This document shows, piece by piece, positions 15,135 through 21,179 of a DNA stretch of 30,753 bases. The stretch spans positions 1 through 30,753 of the IMG/VR virus record IMGVR_UViG_3300032731_000113; one strand, written 5' to 3'. The notes below the pieces were generated by a model, which saw only the letters and a list, made by a program, of their open reading frames with translations, made no database searches and was not told the DNA's origin. The position numbers were made by a program, and so were the translations under genes. How positions within the stretch are numbered: the first letter of the stretch is position 1; each line of letters starts with the position of its first letter. The DNA comes from a virus.

Positions 15135-15341
15135 TCAATATCCTCTGTGCAAAAAGACGAACCCAATGCCGGCCACCACATACGGCCCGCGTCCCTCATG
15201 CCATATCGGGGTCCAGAGCACAAGGCCGAGTCCTGGGCGCTTGTGAAACCGGATACCATATTTCACCTTGCCATGCGGCCATCGAAATGCCCGAATGCCA
15301 CGCCACGCGCTGCCAAAATCTATATGCCAATATCCTATCAC
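15135..15341 (-). CDS. 68-aa basic aromatic protein
   Basis: This 68-residue protein starts with GTG at 15341 in a GTGA overlap with the RusA stop. It is rich in Trp, Tyr, His, Arg and Gly (MIGYWHIDFGSAWRGIRAFR, then FHKRPGLGLVLWTPIWHEGR). The GPYVVAGIGFVFLHRGY tail is moderately hydrophobic. Coupling to the upstream gene supports translation. I do not recognise a family beyond general similarity to small phage ORFs. Confidence 0.6.
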   Translation of the reverse strand: MIGYWHIDFGSAWRGIRAFRWPHGKVKYGIRFHKRPGLGLVLWTPIWHEGRGPYVVAGIGFVFLHRGY

Positions 15342-15715
15342 CCGTCCACCTCCAGCGTGATCTCTGTACGCGGCCTGTCCCTATCCTTCCAGAACCGCAC
15401 CCTGGTCTCACACCACTCGGGCGAATCGTCATACAGTAGGCCGTTCTGCACCAGCGCATCGAGGATGATCTTCTGATAGTTGTCGGCATCCCGCCGCCGG
15501 TTGGTGCGGAAATAAAAATCCAGCGTTACCAGCTTTTTGACCTTCGGCGTCATCTCATAGGGCAGAATCGGCGGCCCGTAGGCCCTGCCATAAGCCTCGA
15601 ATATCATCAGCCGCCAATCGCGCTGGGCCATTCTCCCCGTTGCCCAGTGCATCCGCAGCAGCTTGTTGAGACTCGGTGGTAATGCGTCAACGACCAGCTT
15701 CATCGCTCCGCTCAT
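15338..15715 (-). CDS. rusA: RusA-like Holliday junction resolvase
   Basis: This 125-residue protein matches the RusA family. ALPPSLNKLLRMHWATGRMA is the DNA-contact N-terminus, RRRDADNYQKIILDALVQNG holds Asp76, Asp78 and Lys82, and GLLYDDSPE holds Asp97, together the expected acidic metal site. RusA cuts four-way DNA junctions and in phages resolves branched replication or packaging intermediates. Length (about 120) is normal. The start used here (15715, MSGAMKL) follows GAGAGGAGCGGGGA and overlaps the previous stop. An internal ATG (MKLVVDALPPS) is an alternative. Confidence 0.9.
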   Translation of the reverse strand: MSGAMKLVVDALPPSLNKLLRMHWATGRMAQRDWRLMIFEAYGRAYGPPILPYEMTPKVKKLVTLDFYFRTNRRRDADNYQKIILDALVQNGLLYDDSPEWCETRVRFWKDRDRPRTEITLEVDG

Positions 15716-16098
15716 TCCCCTCTCCTCTCTGCCCACGCCAACACGCATAGCGCCCGAGCGAACGCCTGCGCCCGGAATGCATTTCCCCCGTTATCTGACA
15801 GAAAAGCCAATTCATAGATAGGCGCGTCGTCCGCCGGGAATAGCGAAACCTCTACGTGGTCCTGCATAATATCCTCGGCTTTCCATCCCCACCCGTCACG
15901 CTCCCAGTCCCATGCTATCAGCGACGTGGTGTAGTGAGGGACTTCTAGCCCTGGTCCTCCTACTAGCGGCCATGCAACCCAGTAGCGTTTATCGCCGCAC
16001 TCTGGCGTCCCTGGCGATTCGTGTGTGATCCTCTGCTCCGGCCACAGCGCCCGATGCACCAGCGCGTCCGTGGCTCTGCCGGGTTTATGTTCCATCAT
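15712..16098 (-). CDS. ABA-sandwich-type protein, KPGRATDA family (copy 2)
   Basis: This 128-residue protein starts MMEHKPGRATDALVHRALWP and shares, with 17738-18139, the N-terminus, the core LEVPHYTTSLIAWDWE and the tail FRAQAFARALCVLAWAERRG. The PHYTTS-L pattern and the terminal helix with A-x-A-L-C-x-L-A are features of phage ABA sandwich proteins. The middle is divergent (35 or so residues differ). The ATGATG start lies in a CATCATCCACCTCG junction related to that of copy 1. Function unknown. Duplication with its flanks is discussed under findings. Confidence 0.7.
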   Translation of the reverse strand: MMEHKPGRATDALVHRALWPEQRITHESPGTPECGDKRYWVAWPLVGGPGLEVPHYTTSLIAWDWERDGWGWKAEDIMQDHVEVSLFPADDAPIYELAFLSDNGGNAFRAQAFARALCVLAWAERRGE

Positions 16099-16339
16099 CC
16101 ACCTCGTCTCTAGCCGCACGCCGCAATAGGCTCTCTGTCAGCTCAACCACCTCTCTCCGGCTATAGGCCGGCGCCGACCATTGCCACGAGCCAATCTCGG
16201 CTACCTCATAGATATGATACCACCCGCGCTCATGGCTGAGGGAACTCTTGTCAGCCCGCTCCCTGCCATGGCACGCCACTAACGCCTCGCGGTAGGCCGC
16301 CAACAGTTCATCTCCCCTCAAGTCTCTTGGATTGTCCAT
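16085..16339 (-). CDS. 84-aa protein of unknown function
   Basis: This 84-residue protein starts MDNPRDLRGDELLAAYREAL at 16339 behind GGTGGTGTAGGG. A central WYHIYEVAEIGSWQWSAPAY segment suggests a beta hairpin between two helices, and the C-terminus (ELTESLLRRAARDEVDDGT) ends in an acidic DDG peptide similar to the EADDG ends of other genes here. It overlaps the next gene by 14 nt. No family recognised. Confidence 0.6.
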   Translation of the reverse strand: MDNPRDLRGDELLAAYREALVACHGRERADKSSLSHERGWYHIYEVAEIGSWQWSAPAYSRREVVELTESLLRRAARDEVDDGT

Positions 16340-16341
16340 CC

Positions 16342-16611
16342 CTACACCACCTTGGCTTTCCAGTCCCCACAAAAGTAGCTTGGCTTTGGAAATCCATCAT
16401 AGACGTTGCACCACAAATCAGGGCAATCATCTGTATATGGCGCCAGCCGAGCACACGTCTCGCACGTCTGCGCCTCTTTGGCACGACGCTGTTGGAGCTC
16501 GCGCAGAGCGAGCGCCGCCATAGCGCTTCTAACCGGCGCGATGTTTATTCTGACACAATATTCATTCTCAGCAGCAAGAGACTCTAAATCAGCATCACTC
16601 ACCCTTGTCAT
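16342..16611 (-). CDS. Cys-rich LQQRRAQTCETCA-family protein (copy 3)
   Basis: This 89-residue protein starts MTRVSDADLESLAAENEYCV at 16611. It shares with 18120-18410 and 18394-18720 a helix ending ELQQRRA, then (KEA)QTCETCA, a short variable loop and a second Cys pair, here CPDLWC and a YFCGDW end. The four or more cysteines suggest a zinc-stabilised fold in which the C-terminal half binds metal. KEA is inserted before QTCETC relative to the other copies. Function unknown. Confidence 0.7.
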   Translation of the reverse strand: MTRVSDADLESLAAENEYCVRINIAPVRSAMAALALRELQQRRAKEAQTCETCARLAPYTDDCPDLWCNVYDGFPKPSYFCGDWKAKVV

Positions 16612-17107
16612 CCTCAGCCTCCTCAAACCACGAGCAGTTAGTAATGATTTTGATGCACCTGGTATCGTCAACGGTCCAATAGTGCGGCTCTACGCACGGC
16701 GTATTCCCCGTGCCCAGGTCAATCCCGCAGTAGCGCTTTCCGTCATGCTCAATGCACATGTTCTCGCAATATGGACAGATCCATTCGGTCCACTCTGGCC
16801 CCGGCGCTCCTACTATGAACTGGTGATATCCTTCATCGTTAGCCTCCAACGCTACGAGCATATCCAGCAGATCACGGCGCGTGAACGTTGCCACGCCTAT
16901 CGTCTGGATGTGGCCCCAAACGTCTTTACGCCAGTAACCCTCGCCCAGCGCGCTGATTACCCATGAACACTCTGGCTCCAGCATATAAGCACGATTCGCC
17001 CATTCTCCCAGCTTCTTCGCTTTCTCTGCCATTTCCTTTGATCCAACAAACGCGTCACGGATGCACTGCCCAGCCGCCCTTAGGGCCGCCATGTACTTAT
17101 CCTTCAT
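16595..17107 (-). CDS. 170-aa protein with zinc-ribbon segment
   Basis: This 170-residue protein starts MKDKYMAALRAAGQCIRDAF at 17107 (site GGGGGAGTTGACC). The first 95 residues are helical with a WVISALGEGYWRKDVWGH turn and DLLDMLVALEANDEGYHQFI. Then WICPYCENMCIEHDGKRYCG gives a Cys-rich ribbon, and the C-terminus adds two more cysteines. The last codons (EEAEDDKGE) form the ribosome binding site of the next gene. No specific function can be given. Confidence 0.65.
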   Translation of the reverse strand: MKDKYMAALRAAGQCIRDAFVGSKEMAEKAKKLGEWANRAYMLEPECSWVISALGEGYWRKDVWGHIQTIGVATFTRRDLLDMLVALEANDEGYHQFIVGAPGPEWTEWICPYCENMCIEHDGKRYCGIDLGTGNTPCVEPHYWTVDDTRCIKIITNCSWFEEAEDDKGE

Positions 17108-17110
17108 TGG

Positions 17111-17335
17111 TCAACTCCCCCAGGTATACTTGGATGGCCCGCCATATCTTCGACTCTGCACTATACATTCCTTCGAGCAAAACCACGAACCGCGCCACAA
17201 AATCATATCTGTTTTGTCGCACAGTTCTCCGCAATAGTTGCAGAACTCCACGCATCGCGCTCCGCGCACCAGCACATCGTTCCCGCGCTTTAGCACGTCG
17301 TTCATCCGCTCAAATAGTGACTTGCGCTTACTCAT
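17111..17335 (-). CDS. 74-aa zinc-finger protein
   Basis: This 74-residue basic protein starts MSKRKSLFERMNDVLKRGND at 17335 (site GGGAGAGGGCT). FCNYCGELC and WFCSKECIVQ provide two Cys pairs (CxxC and CxxxC) in a treble-clef-like arrangement, as in the 11913-12143 product. The N-terminal basic helix could bind nucleic acid. Role unknown. Confidence 0.7.
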   Translation of the reverse strand: MSKRKSLFERMNDVLKRGNDVLVRGARCVEFCNYCGELCDKTDMILWRGSWFCSKECIVQSRRYGGPSKYTWGS

Positions 17336-17414
17336 AGCCCTCTCCCTCGCTTGCCCTGCCCGCCACGACACAACATGCCAGCCCAATTGCCGCGCATACA
17401 ATCGCCAACACCAA
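17328..17414 (-). CDS. Possible 27-28-aa membrane micro-protein
   Basis: A short frame with TTG at 17414 or GTG at 17411 encodes LVLAIVCAAIGLACCVVAGR followed by an acidic end. This is a single hydrophobic span, and the frame ends in an ATGAGTAA overlap with the next gene. GTGGGGA precedes it. Another frame in the same gap (ATG 17436, 33 codons, ending in the same junction) competes, so this call is tentative. Confidence 0.4.
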   Translation of the reverse strand: MVLAIVCAAIGLACCVVAGRASEGEGYE

Positions 17415-17432
17415 GTCCCCACAGCGCTTCGC

Positions 17433-17741
17433 TCATTCTTTGCTCCTCTTCATCCAATGCTTTCGATGGCTCGCCCCTGCCCGCTCCCAGAATTTACGGA
17501 AAAAGTGCGACAACTTCACCGCGTCATCTGGGTCTACCTGCACATCGGCATAGACCAGGTGACTATCCCGACCAAACACATAGCGCCACGCCATCCTGAG
17601 CCGATGCCAGATGTTCGGCGTTTGGTGTACGACCTCGATGTAGCACTCGGGCCACTCAGGGTCATCGTACCACGAAATGGTCACGGAATGAGTCGGGTCA
17701 CCGCAAAAACAGATAATGGTTAACTTCTCGGCGCTTCTCAT
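17433..17741 (-). CDS. 102-aa protein of unknown function
   Basis: This 102-residue protein starts MRSAEKLTIICFCGDPTHSV at 17741 behind GAGAGGAGCGGGGA, overlapping the preceding stop. WYDDPEWPECYIEVVHQTPN, IWHRLRMAWRYVFGRDSH and VDPDDAVKLSHFFRKF look like a compact alpha/beta fold with many aromatic residues. It occupies the position that rusA has in the second cassette copy, and the two starts are alike at the DNA level (ATGAGAAGCGCC and ATGAGCGGAGCG). Function unknown. Confidence 0.65.
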   Translation of the reverse strand: MRSAEKLTIICFCGDPTHSVTISWYDDPEWPECYIEVVHQTPNIWHRLRMAWRYVFGRDSHLVYADVQVDPDDAVKLSHFFRKFWERAGASHRKHWMKRSKE

Positions 17742-18139
17742 TCCCCGCTCCTCTCTGCCCATGCCAACACGCATAGCGCCCGAGCCATGGCCTGCGCCTG
17801 GAAGCGGTTGTTGTCGTGGTCAGCTACCAATACAACCTGTGTTCTTTCATGGCCATGGCCTGAACGCCAGAACTCAGACTGCACCCGGTCCTCGTCCGCA
17901 AACCTATATTGCACATCTCGCCAATACCATCCCCTATCATCACCCACCCCATCCCATGCCATCAGCGACGTGGTGTAGTGGGGAACCTCTGTCCACAAGC
18001 CACCGCCCGCACGATACCACGATACAATTTCCCTGTCGACGTAGCCGTCGTAGCCTGGTTTAACCTTGTGTTCCGGCCATAGCGCCCGATGCACTGCGGC
18101 GTCCGTGGCTCTGCCTGGTTTATGTGCCTGTTCCATCAT
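17738..18139 (-). CDS. ABA-sandwich-type protein, KPGRATDA family (copy 1)
   Basis: This 133-residue protein starts MMEQAHKPGRATDAAVHRAL at 18139 and pairs with 15712-16098: identical KPGRATDA, WPEHKV/WPEQRI, EVPHYTTSLMAWD and the tail AQAMARALCVLAWAERSG. VPHYTTSL and the C-terminal helix are typical of phage ABA sandwich proteins. The start sits in the exact 16-bp junction sequence found at two other gene starts (18404, 18714). Function unknown. Confidence 0.7.
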   Translation of the reverse strand: MMEQAHKPGRATDAAVHRALWPEHKVKPGYDGYVDREIVSWYRAGGGLWTEVPHYTTSLMAWDGVGDDRGWYWRDVQYRFADEDRVQSEFWRSGHGHERTQVVLVADHDNNRFQAQAMARALCVLAWAERSGE

Positions 18140-18410
18140 CCGCCTCCTTGGCTTTCCATGAGCTACAGTAATCCCCGGCTTCCCGTGTCGCCAGGTTCAG
18201 GCCACAATGGCTATGGTCGTCATATTCTTTCGGTCGCCAGCACCAGCTTGCACACGTCTCGCACGTCTGCGCCCGGCGCTGTTGGAGCTCTTTGAGCAGG
18301 ATTGCCAGATCCTCGAAATCCTCACGGGGCGTATCTGTGCACTCGCTCTCAGCTCTCCAGCCACACGTTTCGATCAACTCTTCCAGCCTCTTGTCACTCA
18401 CCGCCATCAT
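18120..18410 (-). CDS. Cys-rich LQQRRAQTCETCA-family protein (copy 2)
   Basis: This 96-residue protein starts MMAVSDKRLEELIETCGWRA at 18410, in the ATGATG of the shared junction. A helix LLKELQQRRAQTCETCASWC leads into a Cys/His-rich end (HSHCGLNLATREAGDYCSSW) that may bind zinc. It shares a 32-bp exact DNA match with the copy at 18394-18720 over this motif. Its C-terminus KEADDGTGT is encoded by the ribosome binding site of the next gene. Confidence 0.72.
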   Translation of the reverse strand: MMAVSDKRLEELIETCGWRAESECTDTPREDFEDLAILLKELQQRRAQTCETCASWCWRPKEYDDHSHCGLNLATREAGDYCSSWKAKEADDGTGT

Positions 18411-18720
18411 CCGCCTCCTTCCACTCGTGACATCCCATCCCATCTATCCCATATGCCTGTTCTGGCGTCATCGCAAACTCCCAACAACCACAAACGATCC
18501 ACACCTTGCCATCGTCATCAATCTCTGGGCCAGAGGACGCACATGTCTCGCACGTCTGCGCCCGGCGCTGTTGGAGTTCTAGCAGTAACTCAACCACCGT
18601 CTCGTTACAAGCCGCGCCATACGTGTTCCCGACCGCCTCACAATCTGCTTGCCTGGCCCCAATCCATCCTATCAAACTTTCCAGTCTCTCGTCTGTGGGC
18701 CTACTATCCCGTTCCATCAT
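18394..18720 (-). CDS. Cys-rich LQQRRAQTCETCA-family protein (copy 1)
   Basis: This 108-residue protein starts MMERDSRPTDERLESLIGWI at 18720. The core LLLELQQRRAQTCETCASSG is followed by a divergent ribbon with VCGCWEF and a GCHEWKEADDGGE end. Cysteines at CETC, CGC and GC could form one zinc site. It overlaps the replication initiator by 17 nt and the next copy by 17 nt. It is one of three paralogues in 2.4 kb. Function unknown. Confidence 0.72.
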   Translation of the reverse strand: MMERDSRPTDERLESLIGWIGARQADCEAVGNTYGAACNETVVELLLELQQRRAQTCETCASSGPEIDDDGKVWIVCGCWEFAMTPEQAYGIDGMGCHEWKEADDGGE

Positions 18721-19747
18721 CCGCCTCCTCTAGTTTCCATCCCCAATCATCCCCCAACGCTTGCCCCACCGCGTCCGTAATGCTCGCGGCCATGCGGTTT
18801 TCGATCCAATCGCGCGCGTTCCGTGTAGACGGCCCGATTATCAGCGTCTTGTCAATCACCTCGACCGTGGCGGATCCTAGCCACATATCGACGCTTTTCC
18901 GCGTTTGCGTTGAGTACATGGTTTCAAGGACTCGATTCCATTCAGCCGGAGGCCCTGCTCTCTTTTCCCTAATCTCAACAGGCTTGACGGGCTGCGCGTT
19001 CTCTTGAGCCGTTGCTAGACATTTATCGAGATAGCGTAGGTTCCGCGTTTGGCTAATGGCGCACTCCCGCAAGGCATAATCCCACCATTCGCGCTCAGGA
19101 TAGTCGTCAATCAACGCCCCGATCTCTTCTAGGGCATTCGGAGCCAGCTTCCAGCCCATGCCCTCGGCGATTGTCGTGTAAACGTGAGAGGCAAGGCTCT
19201 CAGGGGATTCAGAAATGGCGGCTGCGGCGGTTGTTACTGTTGGTATTGCATCTGCCTCTGAATCTGCATCTGAATCTGCATCTGAATATTGAATCTGCAT
19301 AGTGCATACTGAATCTGTGCTAGAGTTAGTCGGGAGTTGGTCCGGAGTAGGTCCGGAGTTAGTCAAGAGTAGGTCCGGAGTAGACTCTGTATCATTCGAC
19401 CATTGCTCTGGAGGGGGTGGATAGTTGCTATCTGATTCCTTTACGGTATTGCCCTGGTAGTGCGCAAAGTTGACGGCCCATAGATACTGATGTCCTTCCG
19501 CCTCATAGAATCGGATCATGTCGCGCTCTGCGAACCAATTCAGCGCAACGCGTATCATATCAAAAGTGATATCTTCGCGTAACGGAAAGATCTTGCTGCG
19601 CACAAGTGCGGGCGTTGCCGGCAGCGTTCCCTCCCGACTCAGGCCCAACGGAAGCAACACCCAGAACAGCCGTGTAAAGTCGTCTGGCATTTCGTTGAAG
19701 TCAAAGCTCTCGACTGTCTTGGCGTGTAGCTTGCGATATCTAGGCAT
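18704..19747 (-). CDS. Replication initiator: winged-helix/DnaD-like plus DnaA-N-like domains
   Basis: This 347-residue protein is the likely replication initiator or replisome organiser. Residues 1-100 look like a winged-helix DNA-binding domain (DDFTRLFWVLLPLGLSREGT, ALNWFAERDMIRFYEAEG). Residues 101-175 are a Ser/Asp/Thr-rich linker. Residues about 185-248 match a DnaD-like helical domain (REWWDYALRECAISQTRNLR, YLDKCLATAQ). Residues 270-331 resemble DnaA domain I (WNRVLETMYSTQTRKSVDMW, LGS, VIDKTLIIGPSTRNARDWIE), which recruits helicase or other replication proteins. The start at 19747 follows GCGGGGGCTA and overlaps the upstream ORF. It lies beside a 23-bp tandem repeat (20074-20175). Confidence 0.78.
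   Translation of the reverse strand: MPRYRKLHAKTVESFDFNEMPDDFTRLFWVLLPLGLSREGTLPATPALVRSKIFPLREDITFDMIRVALNWFAERDMIRFYEAEGHQYLWAVNFAHYQGNTVKESDSNYPPPPEQWSNDTESTPDLLLTNSGPTPDQLPTNSSTDSVCTMQIQYSDADSDADSEADAIPTVTTAAAAISESPESLASHVYTTIAEGMGWKLAPNALEEIGALIDDYPEREWWDYALRECAISQTRNLRYLDKCLATAQENAQPVKPVEIREKRAGPPAEWNRVLETMYSTQTRKSVDMWLGSATVEVIDKTLIIGPSTRNARDWIENRMAASITDAVGQALGDDWGWKLEEADDGTG
19245..19390. repeat. Degenerate short repeats encoding the initiator linker
   Basis: Two blocks of short imperfect tandem repeats lie inside the initiator gene: 12-bp units with core GAATCTGCATCT at about 19258-19302 (encoding SDADSDADSEADA) and units based on GTCCGGAGT at about 19330-19382 (encoding repeated TNS/PD peptides). 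Both fall in the flexible linker between the DNA-binding and DnaD-like domains. Confidence 0.7.
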
Positions 19748-20093
19748 TAGCCCCCGCTTTCAATCTGGCCCATAGTACGCCTGCTGTATAGCGCACGAGG
19801 CCATCAAACCCACCATAGACTTTCCCTTCAGCCAGCTTGACCCCGGCCTTGTCGATTGCGATCTCGACCTCTTGCGGCCCGAATGTTTTCACCCATGATG
19901 TCATCATTGCGTTACCAGGCGCGAAATCTTGTTGTAGTTGCTCATACCAATATCCCTGGAGTAGCTTAACTGTCTGATTGAGCACCGCGTCTCTTTGAAC
20001 CTTTGCCTCATTGTACCGCTTGAGTTCGGCGTATTCCTGTTGCGTCTCAAGCCATGCCAAGTCAGCGTCGGGCCTTGGCGCCCGCTCTGTCAA
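19740..20093 (-). pseudogene. C-terminal part of a split HNH protein
   Basis: This 117-residue frame starts, if independently translated, at a TTG (20093) inside the last unit of the tandem repeat and has no good ribosome binding site. Its sequence, RPDADLAWLETQQEYAELKR followed by YNEAKVQRDAVLNQTVKLLQ and a small domain (FGPQEVEIAIDKAGVKLAEG), is the kind of C-terminal region that in related phage proteins continues directly from an HNH domain. It is in the same reading phase as the HNH ORF upstream, separated from it by a single TGA in the repeat. I interpret it as the detached half of one gene. It could still be expressed by stop readthrough or from the TTG. Confidence 0.62.
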
Positions 20094-20175
20094 TACCTTG
20101 GCGCCCGCTCTGTCAATACCTTGGCGCCCGCTCTGTCAATACCTTGGCGCCCGCTCTGTCAATACCTTGGCGCCC
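20074..20175. repeat. 23-bp tandem repeat, four full copies plus 10 bp
   Basis: Four exact 23-bp units (20074-20096, 20097-20119, 20120-20142, 20143-20165) and a 10-bp partial unit (20166-20175) lie head to tail. On the minus strand each unit begins GTATTGACAGAG and contains TTGACA. The array spans the end of the HNH frame and the beginning of the next frame. Because 23 is not a multiple of three, each unit shifts the phase. Three extra units (69 bp) restore the phase but bring one in-frame TGA (20138-20136). It may be replication slippage. An iteron function near the initiator gene is an alternative. Confidence 0.92.
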
Positions 20176-20366
20176 TTGCCGCGATTGCAGGCCACGCACG
20201 CACTGACGAGATTCATAATGTCATTGTCGCCGCCCTTGGCTACGGGCTGGATATGGTCAATCTCAAGAATCACGTCGGGCGGCGTGCGGCCACAATACTG
20301 GCATGCGAATCCGTCGCGCTTGAACACATCGAATCTGATACCCTTGCTAATTGCTTTTCTCACCAT
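20136..20366 (-). pseudogene. HNH nuclease domain, N-terminal part of a split gene
   Basis: The 76-residue frame starting MVRKAISKGIRFDVFKRDGF at 20366 (GGGGGCAAGC upstream) carries a complete zinc-type HNH core: CQYC (22-25), IDH with His38, Asn52 in DNDIMNLV, and CVACN (57-61). It ends VLTERAPRY* only because it enters a second unit of the 23-bp repeat. With one unit it would continue in frame into 19740-20093 to give about 185 residues. The core itself is intact, so this half could be active. A longer start (20399, MKGETTYLG) exists but lies in a direct repeat. Confidence 0.75.
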
Positions 20367-20386
20367 GCTTGCCCCCAAGTACGTGG

Positions 20387-20417
20387 TCTCCCCTTTCATT
20401 CAGTCCCCTATCGGCTC
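20387..20417. repeat. 31-bp direct repeat, copy A
   Basis: This 31-bp sequence is identical to 20825-20855. It lies in the gap between the 20447-20821 gene and the HNH ORF. On the minus strand it begins GAGCCGATAGGGGACTGA and ends in GAAAGGGGAGA, so it would carry both a stop codon and a ribosome binding site. Here the stop context is not attached to any intact gene. Confidence 0.88.
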
Positions 20418-20446
20418 GCTGCTTCTACAATCCGACTGCCAACCCA

Positions 20447-20821
20447 CTACGGCCAGCGAATCAACCACGGCGTGCCAGGTTCGAATGACCGCGCAACCCC
20501 CTCGATCATCTCCTCGCGTTCAGCACCAGATAGCGCCAATGGCGAGCCGTCAGCAGAAGCGACCCGCTGCGCTGCAAAGAGTCGTTTGATGTTGTCTGGC
20601 ATGTCAATGAACACGCCCATTCCGGCGACCGGCCTAAAGTCGGGCTGTATCACATCCCCGTTCCAATTAATATGCAGCATATCTGGTTTTCCACAACATG
20701 GGCAGCGAACGCCAAAGGGCGTCACGCCGTCCCGAGAGTTCCAGAACGTTTCCTGGTGTTCGCACCGCTTACAGCGGTACCTCATAAGGCAATATGCTTC
20801 AGAGTACTGATACTTTTTCAT
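20447..20821 (-). CDS. 124-aa zinc-ribbon protein
   Basis: This 124-residue protein starts MKKYQYSEAYCLMRYRCKRC at 20821. CKRCEHQETFW and VRCPCCGKPDML form two Cys pairs (CxxC, CxxC) of a zinc ribbon at residues about 17-44. The rest includes FRPVAGMGVFIDMPDNIKRL and ends EPGTPWLIRWP. The ribosome binding site GAAAGGGGAGAGGG belongs to the 31-bp direct repeat. The gene is bracketed by both copies of the repeat, suggesting insertion or shuffling as a unit. Function unknown. Confidence 0.68.
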   Translation of the reverse strand: MKKYQYSEAYCLMRYRCKRCEHQETFWNSRDGVTPFGVRCPCCGKPDMLHINWNGDVIQPDFRPVAGMGVFIDMPDNIKRLFAAQRVASADGSPLALSGAEREEMIEGVARSFEPGTPWLIRWP

Positions 20822-20824
20822 CCC

Positions 20825-20855
20825 TCTCCCCTTTCATTCAGTCCCCTATCGGCTC
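20825..20855. repeat. 31-bp direct repeat, copy B
   Basis: Identical to 20387-20417. This copy encodes the last residues (EPIGD and stop) of the 20838-21113 gene and provides the ribosome binding site for the 20447-20821 gene. A 3' end and start signal duplicated on both sides of one gene is what a recombination event at a gene junction would leave. Confidence 0.88.
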
Positions 20856-21113
20856 ACACATCTGCTCTGGTACGATGCACATATCCTCTAGCACCTCTGC
20901 CAAGGACGCCCCCGCGTTGACCGCGTGCTGAATCTTAGCGGCGATGTGAATGTACCGAGCTGCTCCTACAATCCAACCGTTGTTCTTCGAATAGTTGGCA
21001 GGCCATGAAACGAAGACGCCGCCCCCCGCAGTTGCCATGCGGACGCCTGACTTGTCTAGCTCGAAGTCCCACCGCACATCACGCTCGTTACCAACCGTAA
21101 ATGTCGCTTTCAT
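20838..21113 (-). CDS. 91-aa protein of unknown function
   Basis: This 91-residue protein starts MKATFTVGNERDVRWDFELD at 21113 with GGAGAGGAGAGCC further upstream. The first half is beta-rich (GVRMATAGGGVFVSWPANYS), and the second half is a helix (GAARYIHIAAKIQHAVNAGA) ending CIVPEQMCEPIGD. No motif recognised. The 66-nt gap upstream (21114-21179) shows no gene. Confidence 0.62.
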   Translation of the reverse strand: MKATFTVGNERDVRWDFELDKSGVRMATAGGGVFVSWPANYSKNNGWIVGAARYIHIAAKIQHAVNAGASLAEVLEDMCIVPEQMCEPIGD

Positions 21114-21179
21114 CCTGCCGGCTCTCCTCTCCTATGCCAATACAAAATCCCCGCTACTCGGCGACTTGTGGGCTGATCC

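Noticed and set aside
20074-20142. Promoters from the repeated TTGACA
   Set aside because: No acceptable -10 element lies 16-18 nt downstream of any copy.
20074-20175. CRISPR array
   Set aside because: The 23-bp units are directly adjacent with no spacers, so this is a simple tandem repeat.
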